Notes: generated from the letters alone by a model not told the origin. DNA of 64,000 nt from RPQJ01 sp963707145 (GCA_963707145.1 CAVPOQ010000006.1:65156-129155); one strand, 5' to 3'; numbered from the stretch's first letter, positions 43,508 to 52,500 are shown. Numbers and translations are program-made.

Positions 43508-44074
43508 TCAGAGACTCAAGGTGGTGACGCGCGCACCATCAATCGACACGCCGGCCATCAAGCCGCTGTTCGACAGCACATAGCCGATGACCGGCTGCTG
43601 CGCGGTGGCTGTGGTCATCTGGGCACTCGCCCCGACCGAGATCAACGTCACCGACGCATCTACGCCGGCCGTCCAGCCGCGGCTGTTCTGAAAGGTGCGC
43701 AGCGCGTCTTCGGTCATGAACAGGACGAACATGGCCGTGGACCGGGCGCCGGCCTGCAGGCCGAGCGAGCCCGAGGTCGTGCGGTGGAAGCTGACGGTCT
43801 TGCCACCGACTCGCAGCGCGCCCTCGCCGCGCGAGGCGCCGACGATGAAGCCGGCCTCGAGCACGGCCGGGAAGACCAGTACGCCCCTGGCGCGGCTCAC
43901 CAGCTCGCGGGAGCCCTGCTCCTGCTGATAAAGAGCGGCGAGCGCATTGTCGACGGATGAGTCGATGGCCTGCCGACGCGTGGCCGGGTCGCCAGAACCC
44001 GAACCGGTGGTGGTGCAGCCAGCCGCAAACACCATCAGGGCGGCCAGCGAAGCGACGAAAATTCTCTTGTTCAT
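43508..44074 (-). CDS. SYLF (YSC84/DUF500-like) domain lipoprotein
   Basis: A 188-residue protein with a lipobox (VFAAGC) in the signal peptide and a lipid-binding SYLF domain: VLVFPAVLEAGFIVGASRGEGALRV, FHRTTSGSLGLQAGARSTAMFVLFM and the C-terminal VIGYVLSNSGLMAGVSIDGARV. In eukaryotes SYLF domains bind phosphoinositides; bacterial members are periplasmic lipoproteins of unclear role. It is likely anchored in the outer membrane. Confidence 0.85.
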   Translation of the reverse strand: MNKRIFVASLAALMVFAAGCTTTGSGSGDPATRRQAIDSSVDNALAALYQQEQGSRELVSRARGVLVFPAVLEAGFIVGASRGEGALRVGGKTVSFHRTTSGSLGLQAGARSTAMFVLFMTEDALRTFQNSRGWTAGVDASVTLISVGASAQMTTATAQQPVIGYVLSNSGLMAGVSIDGARVTTLSL

Positions 44075-44102
44075 ACAGCGATCCTCGATTGAAATTGGAA
44101 CG

Positions 44103-44501
44103 TCAGGACTTGGGACTCGACTCGGGCGACGGAGCCTTCAGCATGCGCATGCCGAGGAACGCCATCGCGACCGAAATCAACGGGCTCAGGATATTGAAGA
44201 ACGTGAAGGGTGCGTACGCCACCGTCGCCACGCCGAGCGTCGCGGCCATGAACGCCCAGCAGCTGTTCCATGGAATCAGCGCCGAGGTGACCGTCGCCGA
44301 AGGCGAGCGCCACGATGATCAGCCAGTGGTGTCAAGCATGCGCCCCATGCCGCCGCGCGAGGCCAGCATGTCGATCGCCTCGTAGCCCGTGGTGGACGTG
44401 TACCCGCTCGCCAGCGCCGCCAGCACGATCAGCGCGACGATCGGGATCGCCGCCTCGACCATCGACAGCGGCCGGAGACCGGCAGGTGGGGTGGCTGTCA
44501 T
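44103..44501 (-). pseudogene. nhaC: Remnant of an NhaC-family Na+/H+ antiporter gene with internal deletions
   Basis: The ATG at 44501, with a GAGGA ribosome site, opens a 60-residue frame (MVEAAIPIVALIVLAALAS-GYTSTTGYEAIDMLASRGGMGRMLDTT) that fuses the NhaC N-terminus to a mid-protein segment. A second frame continues WLIIVALAFG, and a third gives SALIPWNSCWAFMAATLGVATVAYAPFTFFNILSPLISVAMAFLG, cited here by its ends, the NhaC C-terminus, ending at 44103. Full-length NhaC proteins have about 450-500 residues; some 300 are missing in at least two deletions, and the frames no longer match. It cannot make a working transporter. Confidence 0.8.
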
Positions 44502-44596
44502 GGTTGTTGTTTCCTCGTCATGGTGAGGCGACCGGGCGGACGGCCCGCGAGCGCAACGGTTTCAGCCACCGCTGCGTCGCGGCCTCCGCTCAGAGA

Positions 44597-45163
44597 TCAG
44601 TCACCGCAAAGCAGCCGCATCCGGCGCTCGGCGAGAGCAAAGTCCGCGTCCGTCGTCGCAGCCAGCAGCTGGTCCTTGGCGGCAACGCAGGCGTCCGCTT
44701 CCGCCATGGCGTTCGCCGGTACCGGCGCGTTCGCAGCGGCGTTGCAACGTGCGTCATCGACGAGGCGGATGTTATTCCACTGTCCACGCTCGACCGACAC
44801 GCAATCGCCGACGCGCAGGCCGGCCTGCTCGGTCGTGATCCGGATCGTGTTGGTCCCGCCGACCAGCACCGTGTACTCGAACCCGGTCGATGATCCCGCC
44901 GCGCCCGCCAGGCGGCTGCCCACCGCCGCGCCGCCGACGCCCCGCAGCGCGCGATTGCTGCGCGACTGCCCCGAGCCCGACGCGACGCCGAGGGCGCCAC
45001 CGACGAGCGTCCCAGTGGCCTGCGCGCCCTGGTTCTGAATATTGACCTGGCGCACCGCTGTGATACGACCATAGGTCACCGTCGTCGTTGCATTGGCTTC
45101 ACCCGCCACCAGGACCGTACCCAGCAGCGCGATCGACCCGACCAGACTCCAGCGCATGTTCAT
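44597..45163 (-). CDS. Glycine-zipper outer-membrane protein, SlyB-like
   Basis: A 188-residue exported protein. The signal peptide is followed by TVTYGRITAVRQVNIQNQ and a glycine-zipper region (GTLVGGALGVASGSGQSRSNRALRGVGGAAVGSRLAG, about residues 50-88), then a small beta domain with two cysteines (GDCVSVE, ARCNAA). This resembles SlyB/Rickettsia 17-kDa antigen-type proteins but has no lipobox cysteine. A perfect AGGAG lies 7 bases ahead of the ATG. The role is probably envelope stability; the exact function is unknown. Confidence 0.7.
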   Translation of the reverse strand: MNMRWSLVGSIALLGTVLVAGEANATTTVTYGRITAVRQVNIQNQGAQATGTLVGGALGVASGSGQSRSNRALRGVGGAAVGSRLAGAAGSSTGFEYTVLVGGTNTIRITTEQAGLRVGDCVSVERGQWNNIRLVDDARCNAAANAPVPANAMAEADACVAAKDQLLAATTDADFALAERRMRLLCGD

Positions 45164-45720
45164 TGCATTACTCCTGAATGGTTCGAATGTGAGGCGGCTG
45201 GCAAGGTGTCCTTGCCTCCGGGGCGTCAGCGTCGGCAGGCACCGCTACCCGTCCGATACATCGCACGGGCATTATCCGCGCAACAAGTGACTTCCAGACC
45301 GCGCAACCCCTGCCGCGACGCAAAAGATAGCAGCTATCCGTCATCGAGTGGAGAAGTATCCATGCCCCGCCGGGTGCGACACCGCCCGAATCCAGGACCC
45401 CAACCGTCGGCGGGCGGCGTGTACGTGGCGGGGGGGGCATGGCTGGATAGAAGATGTCGCGAACGCAACTGACCGCGGTGGTGGTCGGTGAAATAATCGG
45501 GGCAGCGTATCTCCTCCCTGCCACGAACCTTCGCCTATGCCACGGGAATGTGCGATCTTCAGTGACGCCAGTCCGCTGCTGACGGTGACCCTCGCGTATG
45601 CTGGATTCCGAATGCTGCGCCTGCCACCGGCTGACAGCGCGTCCGACTCGCCCGCGCAGTCCCGCATGAGTTAATTTCGGCCGCATCCAAGCAAGCGCCG
45701 TACTGAAAGGGAGCCGCCCA
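45164..45720. other. Intergenic region, no gene recognised
   Basis: About 560 bases between the divergent glycine-zipper gene and the RND operon. It contains an 8-base G run near 45430-45437 and no convincing protein, RNA or regulator gene. Promoters for both directions should lie here; none is close to consensus. The lack of a repressor gene next to an RND operon is worth noting. Confidence 0.55.
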
Positions 45721-46836
45721 GTGTCATTGAAGTCTGCTGCCAAGCGAACGGCCAGTCCGCCGGGAACGACCACCCTCCTCGCGATCGCCATGCTGGCACT
45801 TCTCTCTGCCTGCCGAGGCGGCGATGAAGCCCCGGCGGCCGAGGTGCGGCCGGTCCGCGTGGTGACCATCGAGACACGAGCCGTCGGCGACACCGTCGCG
45901 CTGACCGGCACGGTGCAGGCGCAAACGGAAATCAACCAGTCGTTCCGGATCGACGGGCGCCTGATGGAGCGCGCAGTCGACATCGGCGACACGGTCCGCG
46001 CCGGCCAGCTCCTGGCACGACTGGATCCGCAGAACGAGGAAAGCGGCGTGCTGGCGGCACGGGCGCAACTGGTCGCGGCACGGGCGCAACTGGTGGAGGC
46101 GCGCAACAATCATGTGCGCATGCGCGACCTGGTCGCGGAAAACGCGGTATCGAGGGCGTCTTTCGACCAGGCCGTGGCGCTGCTGCAGACCGCCGAGTCT
46201 CAGGTCGAGGCGGTGCAGGCGAACCTCAACCTGGCGCAGAACCGACTCAGTTACACGCGCCTCTTTGCCGACGTGGCCGGTGTGGTGACCGGCCGCGGGC
46301 CGGAGCCCGGCGAAGTCGTGTCGGCCGGGCGCATGGTCGTTCAGGTCGCACGCGAAGGGTCCCGCGACGCCGTGTTCGACGTGCCGGCGCAGATCAAGGA
46401 CAGCGCACCGCGCAACGCCGACATCACGGTCGCACTGACCAGCGACCCGAACGTCACTGCCGCGGGCAAGGTGCGCGAGGTTTCGCCCCGAGCTGACCCC
46501 GTAACCGGCACCTTCGCGGTGCGCGTGCGGCTGATCGACCCGCCGCCGGCAATGCGGCTGGGCAGCACGGTGACGGGGCGAGTCAAGCTCGACTCCGCAC
46601 CGGGCATCGAAATCCCGGCCGCAGCCCTGGTGCGAGCCGACGGCAGCACGGCCGTGTGGGTCTTTGATCCCGCCGCCGGCACGGTCTCCCTGCGCAATAT
46701 CGCCATACTCAGTTCCAATGCGACGTCGGTGCAGGTCGCATCCGGCCTGGAACCCGGTGACGTAGTCGTCACCGCGGGCGTGCAGGCGCTGCGTCCGGGA
46801 CAGAAAGTCCGCCCGCTGGAGACCACGCAGTCGTGA
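45721..46836 (+). CDS. RND efflux system periplasmic adaptor (membrane fusion protein)
   Basis: HlyD/AcrA-type adaptor lipoprotein of 371 residues. A lipobox (LLSAC) follows the signal peptide. The biotinyl-lipoyl halves are FRIDGRLMERAVDIGDTVRAGQLLARLDP and SYTRLFADVAGVVTGRGPEPGEVVSAG, around a helical hairpin (about residues 100-165). A beta-barrel and a membrane-proximal domain follow, ending LEPGDVVVTAGVQALRPGQKV. The start is a GTG with AAAGGGAG 7 bases upstream. Its stop overlaps the pump gene start by 4 bases (GTGA). Confidence 0.93.
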   Translation: MSLKSAAKRTASPPGTTTLLAIAMLALLSACRGGDEAPAAEVRPVRVVTIETRAVGDTVALTGTVQAQTEINQSFRIDGRLMERAVDIGDTVRAGQLLARLDPQNEESGVLAARAQLVAARAQLVEARNNHVRMRDLVAENAVSRASFDQAVALLQTAESQVEAVQANLNLAQNRLSYTRLFADVAGVVTGRGPEPGEVVSAGRMVVQVAREGSRDAVFDVPAQIKDSAPRNADITVALTSDPNVTAAGKVREVSPRADPVTGTFAVRVRLIDPPPAMRLGSTVTGRVKLDSAPGIEIPAAALVRADGSTAVWVFDPAAGTVSLRNIAILSSNATSVQVASGLEPGDVVVTAGVQALRPGQKVRPLETTQS

Positions 46837-49800
46837 TCGGTCCGAACCTGTCGGAATGGGCGCTGAAGAAGCGCTCGCTGGTCATCTTCCTGATGATCAT
46901 CAGCGTGGTGGCCGGCGTCATGTCGTTCATGAAGCTGGGCCGCGGCGAGGACCCGGCGACCACCACACGTACGATGGTCGTCGCGGCCGGCTGGCCCGGT
47001 GCGACGGTGGACGAGACGACCAAGCAGGTGACCGAGCGGCTCGAGCGTACCCTGCAAGAGACCGACTACCTCGATCGCCTGCGCAGCTACACCATCGCCG
47101 GGCAGACGACGATCTTCGTCGACCTGAAGCAATCGACGCCGCCGGAGAGTATTCCCGACATCTGGTACCAGGTACGCAAGAACATCGGCGACATGCGCCA
47201 CACGCTGCCACAGGGCGTGCTCGGGCCGTTCCTGAACGACGACTTCGGCGACACCTTCGGCATCATCTACGCGTTCACCGCCGACGGCTTCAACTTCCGC
47301 GAACTGCGCGACTACGTGGAGGCCGCGCGCTCGCGCCTGCTGCAGGTGCCGGATGTCTCGAAGATCGAGGTGCTGGGCGCGCAGGACGAGCAGATCTTCA
47401 TCGAGTTCTCTCTGGAGCGCCTGGCGGGCCTGCGGCTGAACCTGAACCAGATCGTGGCGACGTTGCAGGCGCAGAACCTGGTGCGCCCGGCCGGCACGAT
47501 GCAAGGCGAGCAGGAGCGCGTGTTCCTGCGCGTGACCGGCGCCTTCGACTCCGAGGCCGACATCGAGGCGGTCAACTTCGTCTCCGGCGACCGCATCTTC
47601 CGGCTCGGCGACATCGCCACCGTGCGCCGCGGCTTCACCGACCCGCCGCAGCCGATGTTCCGCGTCAACGGCAAGCAGGCCATCGGCCTGGCGATCGCGA
47701 TGCGCGATTCCGGCGACATCCTGGCGCTGGGCGACAACGTGCGCAAAGAAATGGCCGATGTCGTCAGCAACCTGCCGGTCGGCATCGAGCCGGTGCTGGT
47801 GGCCGACCAGGCGGTGTCGGTCGATCTGGCGATCAACGACTTCATGACCAACTTGTGGCAGGCCATCGTCATCATCCTGGTGTGCAGCTTCGTCAGCCTG
47901 GGCGTACGGCCCGGGGCGGTGGTGGCCTTGGCCATTCCGCTGACGATGGCGATCGTGTTCGCGGTCATGGACGTCGCCAACATCGACCTGCACCGCATCT
48001 CGCTGGGCGCGCTGATCATCGCGCTGGGGATGCTGGTCGACGACGCGATGACCACGGTCGATGCCATGCTGCGCCGGCTCGGCGCCGGCGACAGCGCGGA
48101 CCAGGCCGCGACCTTTGCCTACCGCACGCTGGCCGCGCCGATGCTGATCGGCACGCTGGTGACGATCGCCGCCTTCGTGCCGATCGGCTTCGCCGAGAGT
48201 TCGGCCGGCGAGTACACCTTCTCGATCTTCTCGGTGGTCGCTATCTCGCTGATCATCAGCTGGCTGGTCGCGGTGGTCTTCGGACCGCTGCTCGGCAAGG
48301 CGCTGCTCAAGCCGCCGAAGAAGCAGGAGACCGAACCCAAGCCAAGCAAGCTGGTGCTGCTGTACAGCAGCTTCCTGCAGGCCGCGATCCGCATGAAATG
48401 GGTGACCATCGGCGTCACGATCGCTGCGTTCATCGCCGCGCTGATTCTGCTGGGCAGCGTGTCGCGGCAGTTCTTCCCGTCCAGCGACCGCCCCGAGCTG
48501 ACGGTGGACCTGACGCTGCGCCAGAACGCGTCGATCTTCGCCACCGAGGCGGAGGTCAAGCGACTGGAGACGATTCTCAAGGCCGACCCCGACGTGGATC
48601 ACTTCAGCAGTTATGTCGGCCGTGGAGCGATCCGCTTCATCCTGACGCTGAACGTGCAACTGGCGAACCCCTTCTTCGGTCAGTTCGTCGTCGTGGCCAA
48701 GGACCTTGAGGCGCGCGAGCGCCTGCACGACAAGCTGGAAAAGGTGCTGGCCGAAGAGTTCCCAGGCGTCGTCTCGCGCGTCTCGCCGCTCGAACTGGGC
48801 CCGCCGGTGGGCTGGCCGCTGCAGTACCGCATCTCCGGCCCGGACAAGGACGAGGTGCGGCGCCTGGCGCTCGAGTTCGCGAACGTGGTCGGCACCGACC
48901 CGCGCGCGCGGCACGTGCACTTCGACTGGATGGAGCCGGCGCGCCAGTTGCGCATCAAGATCAACCAGGACCAGGCACGCCAGCTCGGCGTCAGCTCGAC
49001 CAGCATTGCCTCTGTGCTGAACGCCGCCATCTCGGGCACCGTGGTGACGCAGGTCCGCGACGACATCTACCTGGTCAACGCCGTGGTGCGCGCCACCGAT
49101 GGCGAGCGGGCGTCGTTCGAGTCGCTGGCGTCGCTGCAGGTGCCCACGCCGAGCGGCCGCATGGTGCCGCTCAAGCAGTTCGCCACCATCGCCGAGGAGC
49201 AGGAGTTCCCGCTGGTCTGGCGCCGCGACCGGGTGCCGACGCTGACGGTGCGCGGCGACGTCAACCGCGGCGTGCTGCCCGACATCGTGGTGCAGGCGCT
49301 GGCGCCGAAGGTCGCCGAGTTCAGCGCCAAGCTGCCCAGCCCCTACAAGCTCGAGACGGGCGGCCTGTTCGAGGAGAGCCAGATCTCGCAGGGGTCGGTG
49401 TTCGCGGTGATTCCGCTGATGATCGTGCTGATGCTGCTGGCGACGATGGTCATGCTGGTCAGCTTCCGCCGCATGCTGATGGTGGTGGCGATCCTGCCGC
49501 TGGGGCTGATCGGCGTGGTGCTGTCGCTGCTGGTGTTCAACCGTCCGCTGGGCTTCGTGGCGATCCTCGGCATCCTGGCGCTCATCGGCATGATCGCCAA
49601 GAACGCGTTGATCCTGATCGTCTCGATCGAAGAGGAGCGCGCCAGCGGCCTCGCGGTGCGCGATGCCGTGGTGACCTGCGCCACCAACCGGTTCCGGCCG
49701 ATGATGCTGGCCGCAATGTCCACCGTGCTCGGCCTGCTCCCGATCGCGCCCACCGTGTTCTGGGGGCCGATGGCCTTTGCCATCATGGGCGGTCTGTTGG

Positions 49801-49907
49801 TGGCCACGCTGCTGACGCTGATCTTCCTGCCCACGGTGTACATGGCGGTGTTCGGGAAAGAAGAGCCGGCGCAACCGGTCCCTGAGACCGCAGCCGCGAC
49901 AGGTTGA
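46833..49907 (+). CDS. RND efflux pump, inner-membrane transporter (AcrB/HAE-like)
   Basis: Proton-driven resistance-nodulation-division transporter, 1024 residues with twelve helices and two large periplasmic loops. The proton-relay Asp pair is kept in GMLVDDAMTTVDAM and the relay lysine in IGMIAKNALILIV. The start is a GTG at 46833 coupled to the adaptor stop. No outer-membrane channel gene is linked, so a TolC-like partner must be encoded elsewhere. The substrate cannot be read from the sequence; it is not a CusA-type metal pump by motif. Confidence 0.93.
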   Translation: MIGPNLSEWALKKRSLVIFLMIISVVAGVMSFMKLGRGEDPATTTRTMVVAAGWPGATVDETTKQVTERLERTLQETDYLDRLRSYTIAGQTTIFVDLKQSTPPESIPDIWYQVRKNIGDMRHTLPQGVLGPFLNDDFGDTFGIIYAFTADGFNFRELRDYVEAARSRLLQVPDVSKIEVLGAQDEQIFIEFSLERLAGLRLNLNQIVATLQAQNLVRPAGTMQGEQERVFLRVTGAFDSEADIEAVNFVSGDRIFRLGDIATVRRGFTDPPQPMFRVNGKQAIGLAIAMRDSGDILALGDNVRKEMADVVSNLPVGIEPVLVADQAVSVDLAINDFMTNLWQAIVIILVCSFVSLGVRPGAVVALAIPLTMAIVFAVMDVANIDLHRISLGALIIALGMLVDDAMTTVDAMLRRLGAGDSADQAATFAYRTLAAPMLIGTLVTIAAFVPIGFAESSAGEYTFSIFSVVAISLIISWLVAVVFGPLLGKALLKPPKKQETEPKPSKLVLLYSSFLQAAIRMKWVTIGVTIAAFIAALILLGSVSRQFFPSSDRPELTVDLTLRQNASIFATEAEVKRLETILKADPDVDHFSSYVGRGAIRFILTLNVQLANPFFGQFVVVAKDLEARERLHDKLEKVLAEEFPGVVSRVSPLELGPPVGWPLQYRISGPDKDEVRRLALEFANVVGTDPRARHVHFDWMEPARQLRIKINQDQARQLGVSSTSIASVLNAAISGTVVTQVRDDIYLVNAVVRATDGERASFESLASLQVPTPSGRMVPLKQFATIAEEQEFPLVWRRDRVPTLTVRGDVNRGVLPDIVVQALAPKVAEFSAKLPSPYKLETGGLFEESQISQGSVFAVIPLMIVLMLLATMVMLVSFRRMLMVVAILPLGLIGVVLSLLVFNRPLGFVAILGILALIGMIAKNALILIVSIEEERASGLAVRDAVVTCATNRFRPMMLAAMSTVLGLLPIAPTVFWGPMAFAIMGGLLVATLLTLIFLPTVYMAVFGKEEPAQPVPETAAATG

Positions 49908-49913
49908 GCTGAC

Positions 49914-50477
49914 ATGGCCGTCGACGTGCTCGAACTCTACCTGGCCGATATCCGGCGGCTGTTCAACTCCATGGACCCCGCCCCGTTCCACGAGCGCGAC
50001 CTCGATCCCAACGCAGCCGACTACATCCGCGAATGGGCCGAGGAGCTGCCGGGCAAGGGTCCGCTGGCGCTCGCCATCAAGCTGGGAACCCCACTCGGCG
50101 CCGAAGATAACACCGCAGTCGTCGAGAGGTCGGTCCGCGATCACTTTCACCGCAGGGCAGCAGCGACTCGCCGTAACCTGCGCGACTTGCTGCGGATGGG
50201 GCGCTACAGCCTGCTCGCCGCCCTGCTGTTCCTCGGACCCATCATCGTCATTGCCGAGTCGGCCGCGCAAATGGTGACAACGGAGCGCTATGCGGCGTTG
50301 ATCGAGAACAGCCTGGTGATCGGCGCCTGGGTCGCGCTTTGGCGTCCGATTGAGATCTTCCTGTACGACTGGTGGCCTTTGCGGAGCGAGGCCCGGCTGT
50401 TCGACCGCCTCAGCCAGATTGACGTGAGCACGGTCCATGTGTCTGGCGGCGGCGTCGCGGCGACCAAGGTGCCCTGA
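49914..50477 (+). CDS. Unknown two-helix membrane protein between RND pump and Mrp genes
   Basis: A 187-residue protein not recognised as a named family. The first ~90 residues are soluble and charged (DVLELYLADIRRLFNSMD; ADYIREWAEELPGKG; RDHFHRRAAATRRNLRDLLRMG). Two helices follow (about 97-116, SLLAALLFLGPIIVIAES, and 127-150, LIENSLVIGAWVALWRPIEIFLYDWWP), then a short cytoplasmic tail. It starts 6 bases after the pump stop and ends 2 bases before mrpE, so it is almost certainly co-transcribed with both. It could be an accessory or assembly subunit; function unknown. Confidence 0.8.
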   Translation: MAVDVLELYLADIRRLFNSMDPAPFHERDLDPNAADYIREWAEELPGKGPLALAIKLGTPLGAEDNTAVVERSVRDHFHRRAAATRRNLRDLLRMGRYSLLAALLFLGPIIVIAESAAQMVTTERYAALIENSLVIGAWVALWRPIEIFLYDWWPLRSEARLFDRLSQIDVSTVHVSGGGVAATKVP

Positions 50478-50479
50478 AC

Positions 50480-50992
50480 TTGAACGCGGCAGCCTCCACG
50501 CCGGATCCCCCGCGTGCCATTGCCGTCTGGCGAGCAGCGGCATTCTTCCTGTTGTGGATGCTGCTGATGCAGAGCCTGAAGCGGGCCGATCTCCTCATGG
50601 GCGTGTTCGCCTGCATCGGCGCCACCTGGGTGAGCCTGCGCCTGCTGCCGCCCTCCTCCGGGGGCCTGCGCTTCGGCCGGCTGCTCGCGCTGCTGCCGCA
50701 CTTCGTGTGGGAGTCGGTGCTGGCGGGGGTCGACGTAGCGCGCCGGGCACTTCACCCGGGCATGCCGCTGCGGCGCGGCTTCGTCAGCTGCCCGCTGGGC
50801 TTCCCGCCGGGGTTTGCGCGCAACACCTTTGCGACGATCACCAGTCTCTTGCCGGGTTCGGTAGCGGCAGGCGAAGTCGAGGGAGAGATCGTCTACCACT
50901 GCCTCGACACCAGCGCGCCGGTGGTGGAGCAGATCTGGAAGGAGGAAAGGCTGCTGGCCAGGGCGCTGGTCGCTGGGCGAAACGATGGCTGA
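50480..50992 (+). CDS. mrpE: Mrp-type Na+/H+ antiporter subunit E
   Basis: MnhE-family subunit, 170 residues. Helices in WRAAAFFLLWMLLMQSL and LLMGVFACIGATWVSLRLL are followed by the conserved LPHFVWESVLAGVDVARRALHPG and the cytoplasmic SCPLGFPPGFARNTFATITSLLPGSVAA. The start is a TTG at 50480, 2 bases after the previous stop. Its end overlaps mrpF by 8 bases. Confidence 0.9.
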   Translation: MNAAASTPDPPRAIAVWRAAAFFLLWMLLMQSLKRADLLMGVFACIGATWVSLRLLPPSSGGLRFGRLLALLPHFVWESVLAGVDVARRALHPGMPLRRGFVSCPLGFPPGFARNTFATITSLLPGSVAAGEVEGEIVYHCLDTSAPVVEQIWKEERLLARALVAGRNDG

Positions 50993-51272
50993 ATTCCTGG
51001 TCGGGGCGGCCGCGTTCATCCTGGCAATGGTCGCCCTGGGACTGTTGCGCATCCTGCGCGGGCCGGGTAACGCCGACCGCATCATGGCCGCGCAGTTGCT
51101 CGGTACCGGTGGCATTGCGGCAGTGCTGCTGCTGGGTGCGGCGAGCGGCGAAGCCGCGACGGTCGACGTCGCGCTGACTCTGGCGCTGCTCGCGGCGTTC
51201 GCCGCCTTCGCTTTCGTGAAGGCGAAGCTCGAGCAGGCAAGTGGCGACTCCCGGACGACAGACAGCCAATGA
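50985..51272 (+). CDS. mrpF: Mrp-type Na+/H+ antiporter subunit F
   Basis: MnhF/MrpF small membrane protein, 95 residues and three helices. The family motif LLRILRGPGNADRIMAAQLLG is clear, with the following DVALTLALLAAFAAFAFVK helix. It is coupled to mrpG by a 4-base overlap. Confidence 0.92.
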   Translation: MAEFLVGAAAFILAMVALGLLRILRGPGNADRIMAAQLLGTGGIAAVLLLGAASGEAATVDVALTLALLAAFAAFAFVKAKLEQASGDSRTTDSQ

Positions 51273-51562
51273 AGCTGCTCCTTGACCTGTGGACGATAGT
51301 CGGCGTCCTGGCCGGTGCGTTTTTCTTTTTTGCCGGCACCGTGGGGTTGCTGCGCTTCCCGGATTCGTTGACGCGCCTGCACGCCTTGAGCAAGGCCGAC
51401 AACTTAGGGTTAGGCCTCGTGGTGCTGGGCCTGCTGCCGCTGGTGGGCAGCGTAGCTGCCGGGCTCAAGTTGATCGGCATCTGGTTGCTCGTGCTCTTGT
51501 CCGGCGCGACCGCCGGACAGTGGATCGCACGCACCCTGCGACAGAGCGGCCCGGGCCCATGA
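51269..51562 (+). CDS. mrpG: Mrp-type Na+/H+ antiporter subunit G
   Basis: MnhG/MrpG subunit (NuoJ-like), 97 residues and three helices. The diagnostic motif is VGLLRFPDSLTRLHALSKADNLGL. Its TGA overlaps the next ATG. Confidence 0.92.
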   Translation: MKLLLDLWTIVGVLAGAFFFFAGTVGLLRFPDSLTRLHALSKADNLGLGLVVLGLLPLVGSVAAGLKLIGIWLLVLLSGATAGQWIARTLRQSGPGP

Positions 51563-52500
51563 TCGAGGCCCTGAACCTTGTTCTGGCAATACTGATCCTG
51601 GGCCTGGCGGTCTGGACCGTCGTCGCCCGCGAGGCCCCCGCCGCAGTCGTCGGGTTCATCGTCTACGGGTTGCTGCTGACGCTGGTCTGGTTGCAATTGC
51701 AGGGCATCGATGTGGCGCTGACCGAAGCGGCCATCGGCGGCGGACTCACCGGCGTGCTGCTGATCAGCGCGGCCGTCAGGCTGCGCAGCACCGAGTCGAC
51801 CGCCCGGGCGCAACGCCCCAGCGCCTCGACACACTGGCTTGCGGCGGCCTTGGCCGCTGCCGTCACGGGGGCGCTCGCGATCTGTGTGCTCGCGTTGCCG
51901 GAGCCTGCGCCCACGCTTGCTCCACAGGTTATCGCCAACATCGCCGTCACCGAGGTCGGCAACCCGATCACCGCGGTGCTGCTCGCGTTTCGCGCCATGG
52001 ACACCCTGCTCGAGGCGATCGTGCTGCTGTTCGCACTGATCGGGGTCTGGTCGCTGGCGCCCGACCGCGCCTGGGGTGGGCGACCGGGCCTGCTGCAGCA
52101 GGCCGAGCCCAATGGCATGCTGGACTACGTGGCGCGTGTGCTGCCGCCGATCGGCATCGTTGTCGGCCTCTACATATTCTGGATCGGCGCCGACTATCCA
52201 GGCGGCAAGTTCCAGGGCGCCACGCTGCTCGCCGCAATGTGGCTGCTGGTCATGATGGCGGGCCTGGCCGATGCACCGCCGATCAGCCGCCGTTGGCTGC
52301 GCTGGCTGCTGGTGGCGGGACCGCTGGCATTCATCGCCGTTGGTGTGCTCGGTGCGATCACGGCGGGCGCGTTTCTCTCCTACCCGCAAGGACTTGCCAA
52401 GCCGCTGATCCTGGCCATCGAGTTCGCATTGATGCCCACGCTCACGCTGGTCCTCGGCCTGATGCTGCTGGGCGCTCCGCGACGCGGAGAGGCGCCGTGA
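51559..52500 (+). CDS. mrpB: Fused MrpA C-terminal (DUF4040) / MrpB subunit
   Basis: A 313-residue membrane protein that joins two Mrp parts. Residues about 1-85 are DUF4040 (AAVVGFIVYGLLLTLVWLQLQGIDVALTEAAIGGG), the C-terminal piece of MrpA. After a middle segment with ITAVLLAFRAMDTLLEAIVLLFAL (MrpA/B junction type), residues about 190-310 are MnhB (IFWIGADYPGGKFQGATLLAAMWLL). The large NuoL-like body of MrpA is not encoded here or in the flanking genes. This division resembles the MbhD-F part of archaeal membrane-bound hydrogenase and Mrp clusters. Confidence 0.88.
   Translation: MIEALNLVLAILILGLAVWTVVAREAPAAVVGFIVYGLLLTLVWLQLQGIDVALTEAAIGGGLTGVLLISAAVRLRSTESTARAQRPSASTHWLAAALAAAVTGALAICVLALPEPAPTLAPQVIANIAVTEVGNPITAVLLAFRAMDTLLEAIVLLFALIGVWSLAPDRAWGGRPGLLQQAEPNGMLDYVARVLPPIGIVVGLYIFWIGADYPGGKFQGATLLAAMWLLVMMAGLADAPPISRRWLRWLLVAGPLAFIAVGVLGAITAGAFLSYPQGLAKPLILAIEFALMPTLTLVLGLMLLGAPRRGEAP

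Noticed and set aside
44071..44313. An 80-residue minus-strand protein as a separate gene
   Set aside because: It covers the decayed nhaC remnant; only WLIIVALAFG-type residues upstream and the other frame match NhaC, so this frame is not a gene of its own.
45420..45440. G run near 45430 as a phase-variable tract
   Set aside because: It is not inside a gene or close to a recognisable promoter, and eight-base G runs occur by chance in DNA this GC-rich.
46341..50543. A 1400-codon open frame antisense to the RND pump and adaptor
   Set aside because: The predicted protein is an Arg/His/Gln/Asp-rich sequence typical of the antisense frame of a high-GC gene, and the plus-strand frame is a clear RND transporter. 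Similar long antisense frames oppose carB, ftsH and mrpD and were also discarded.
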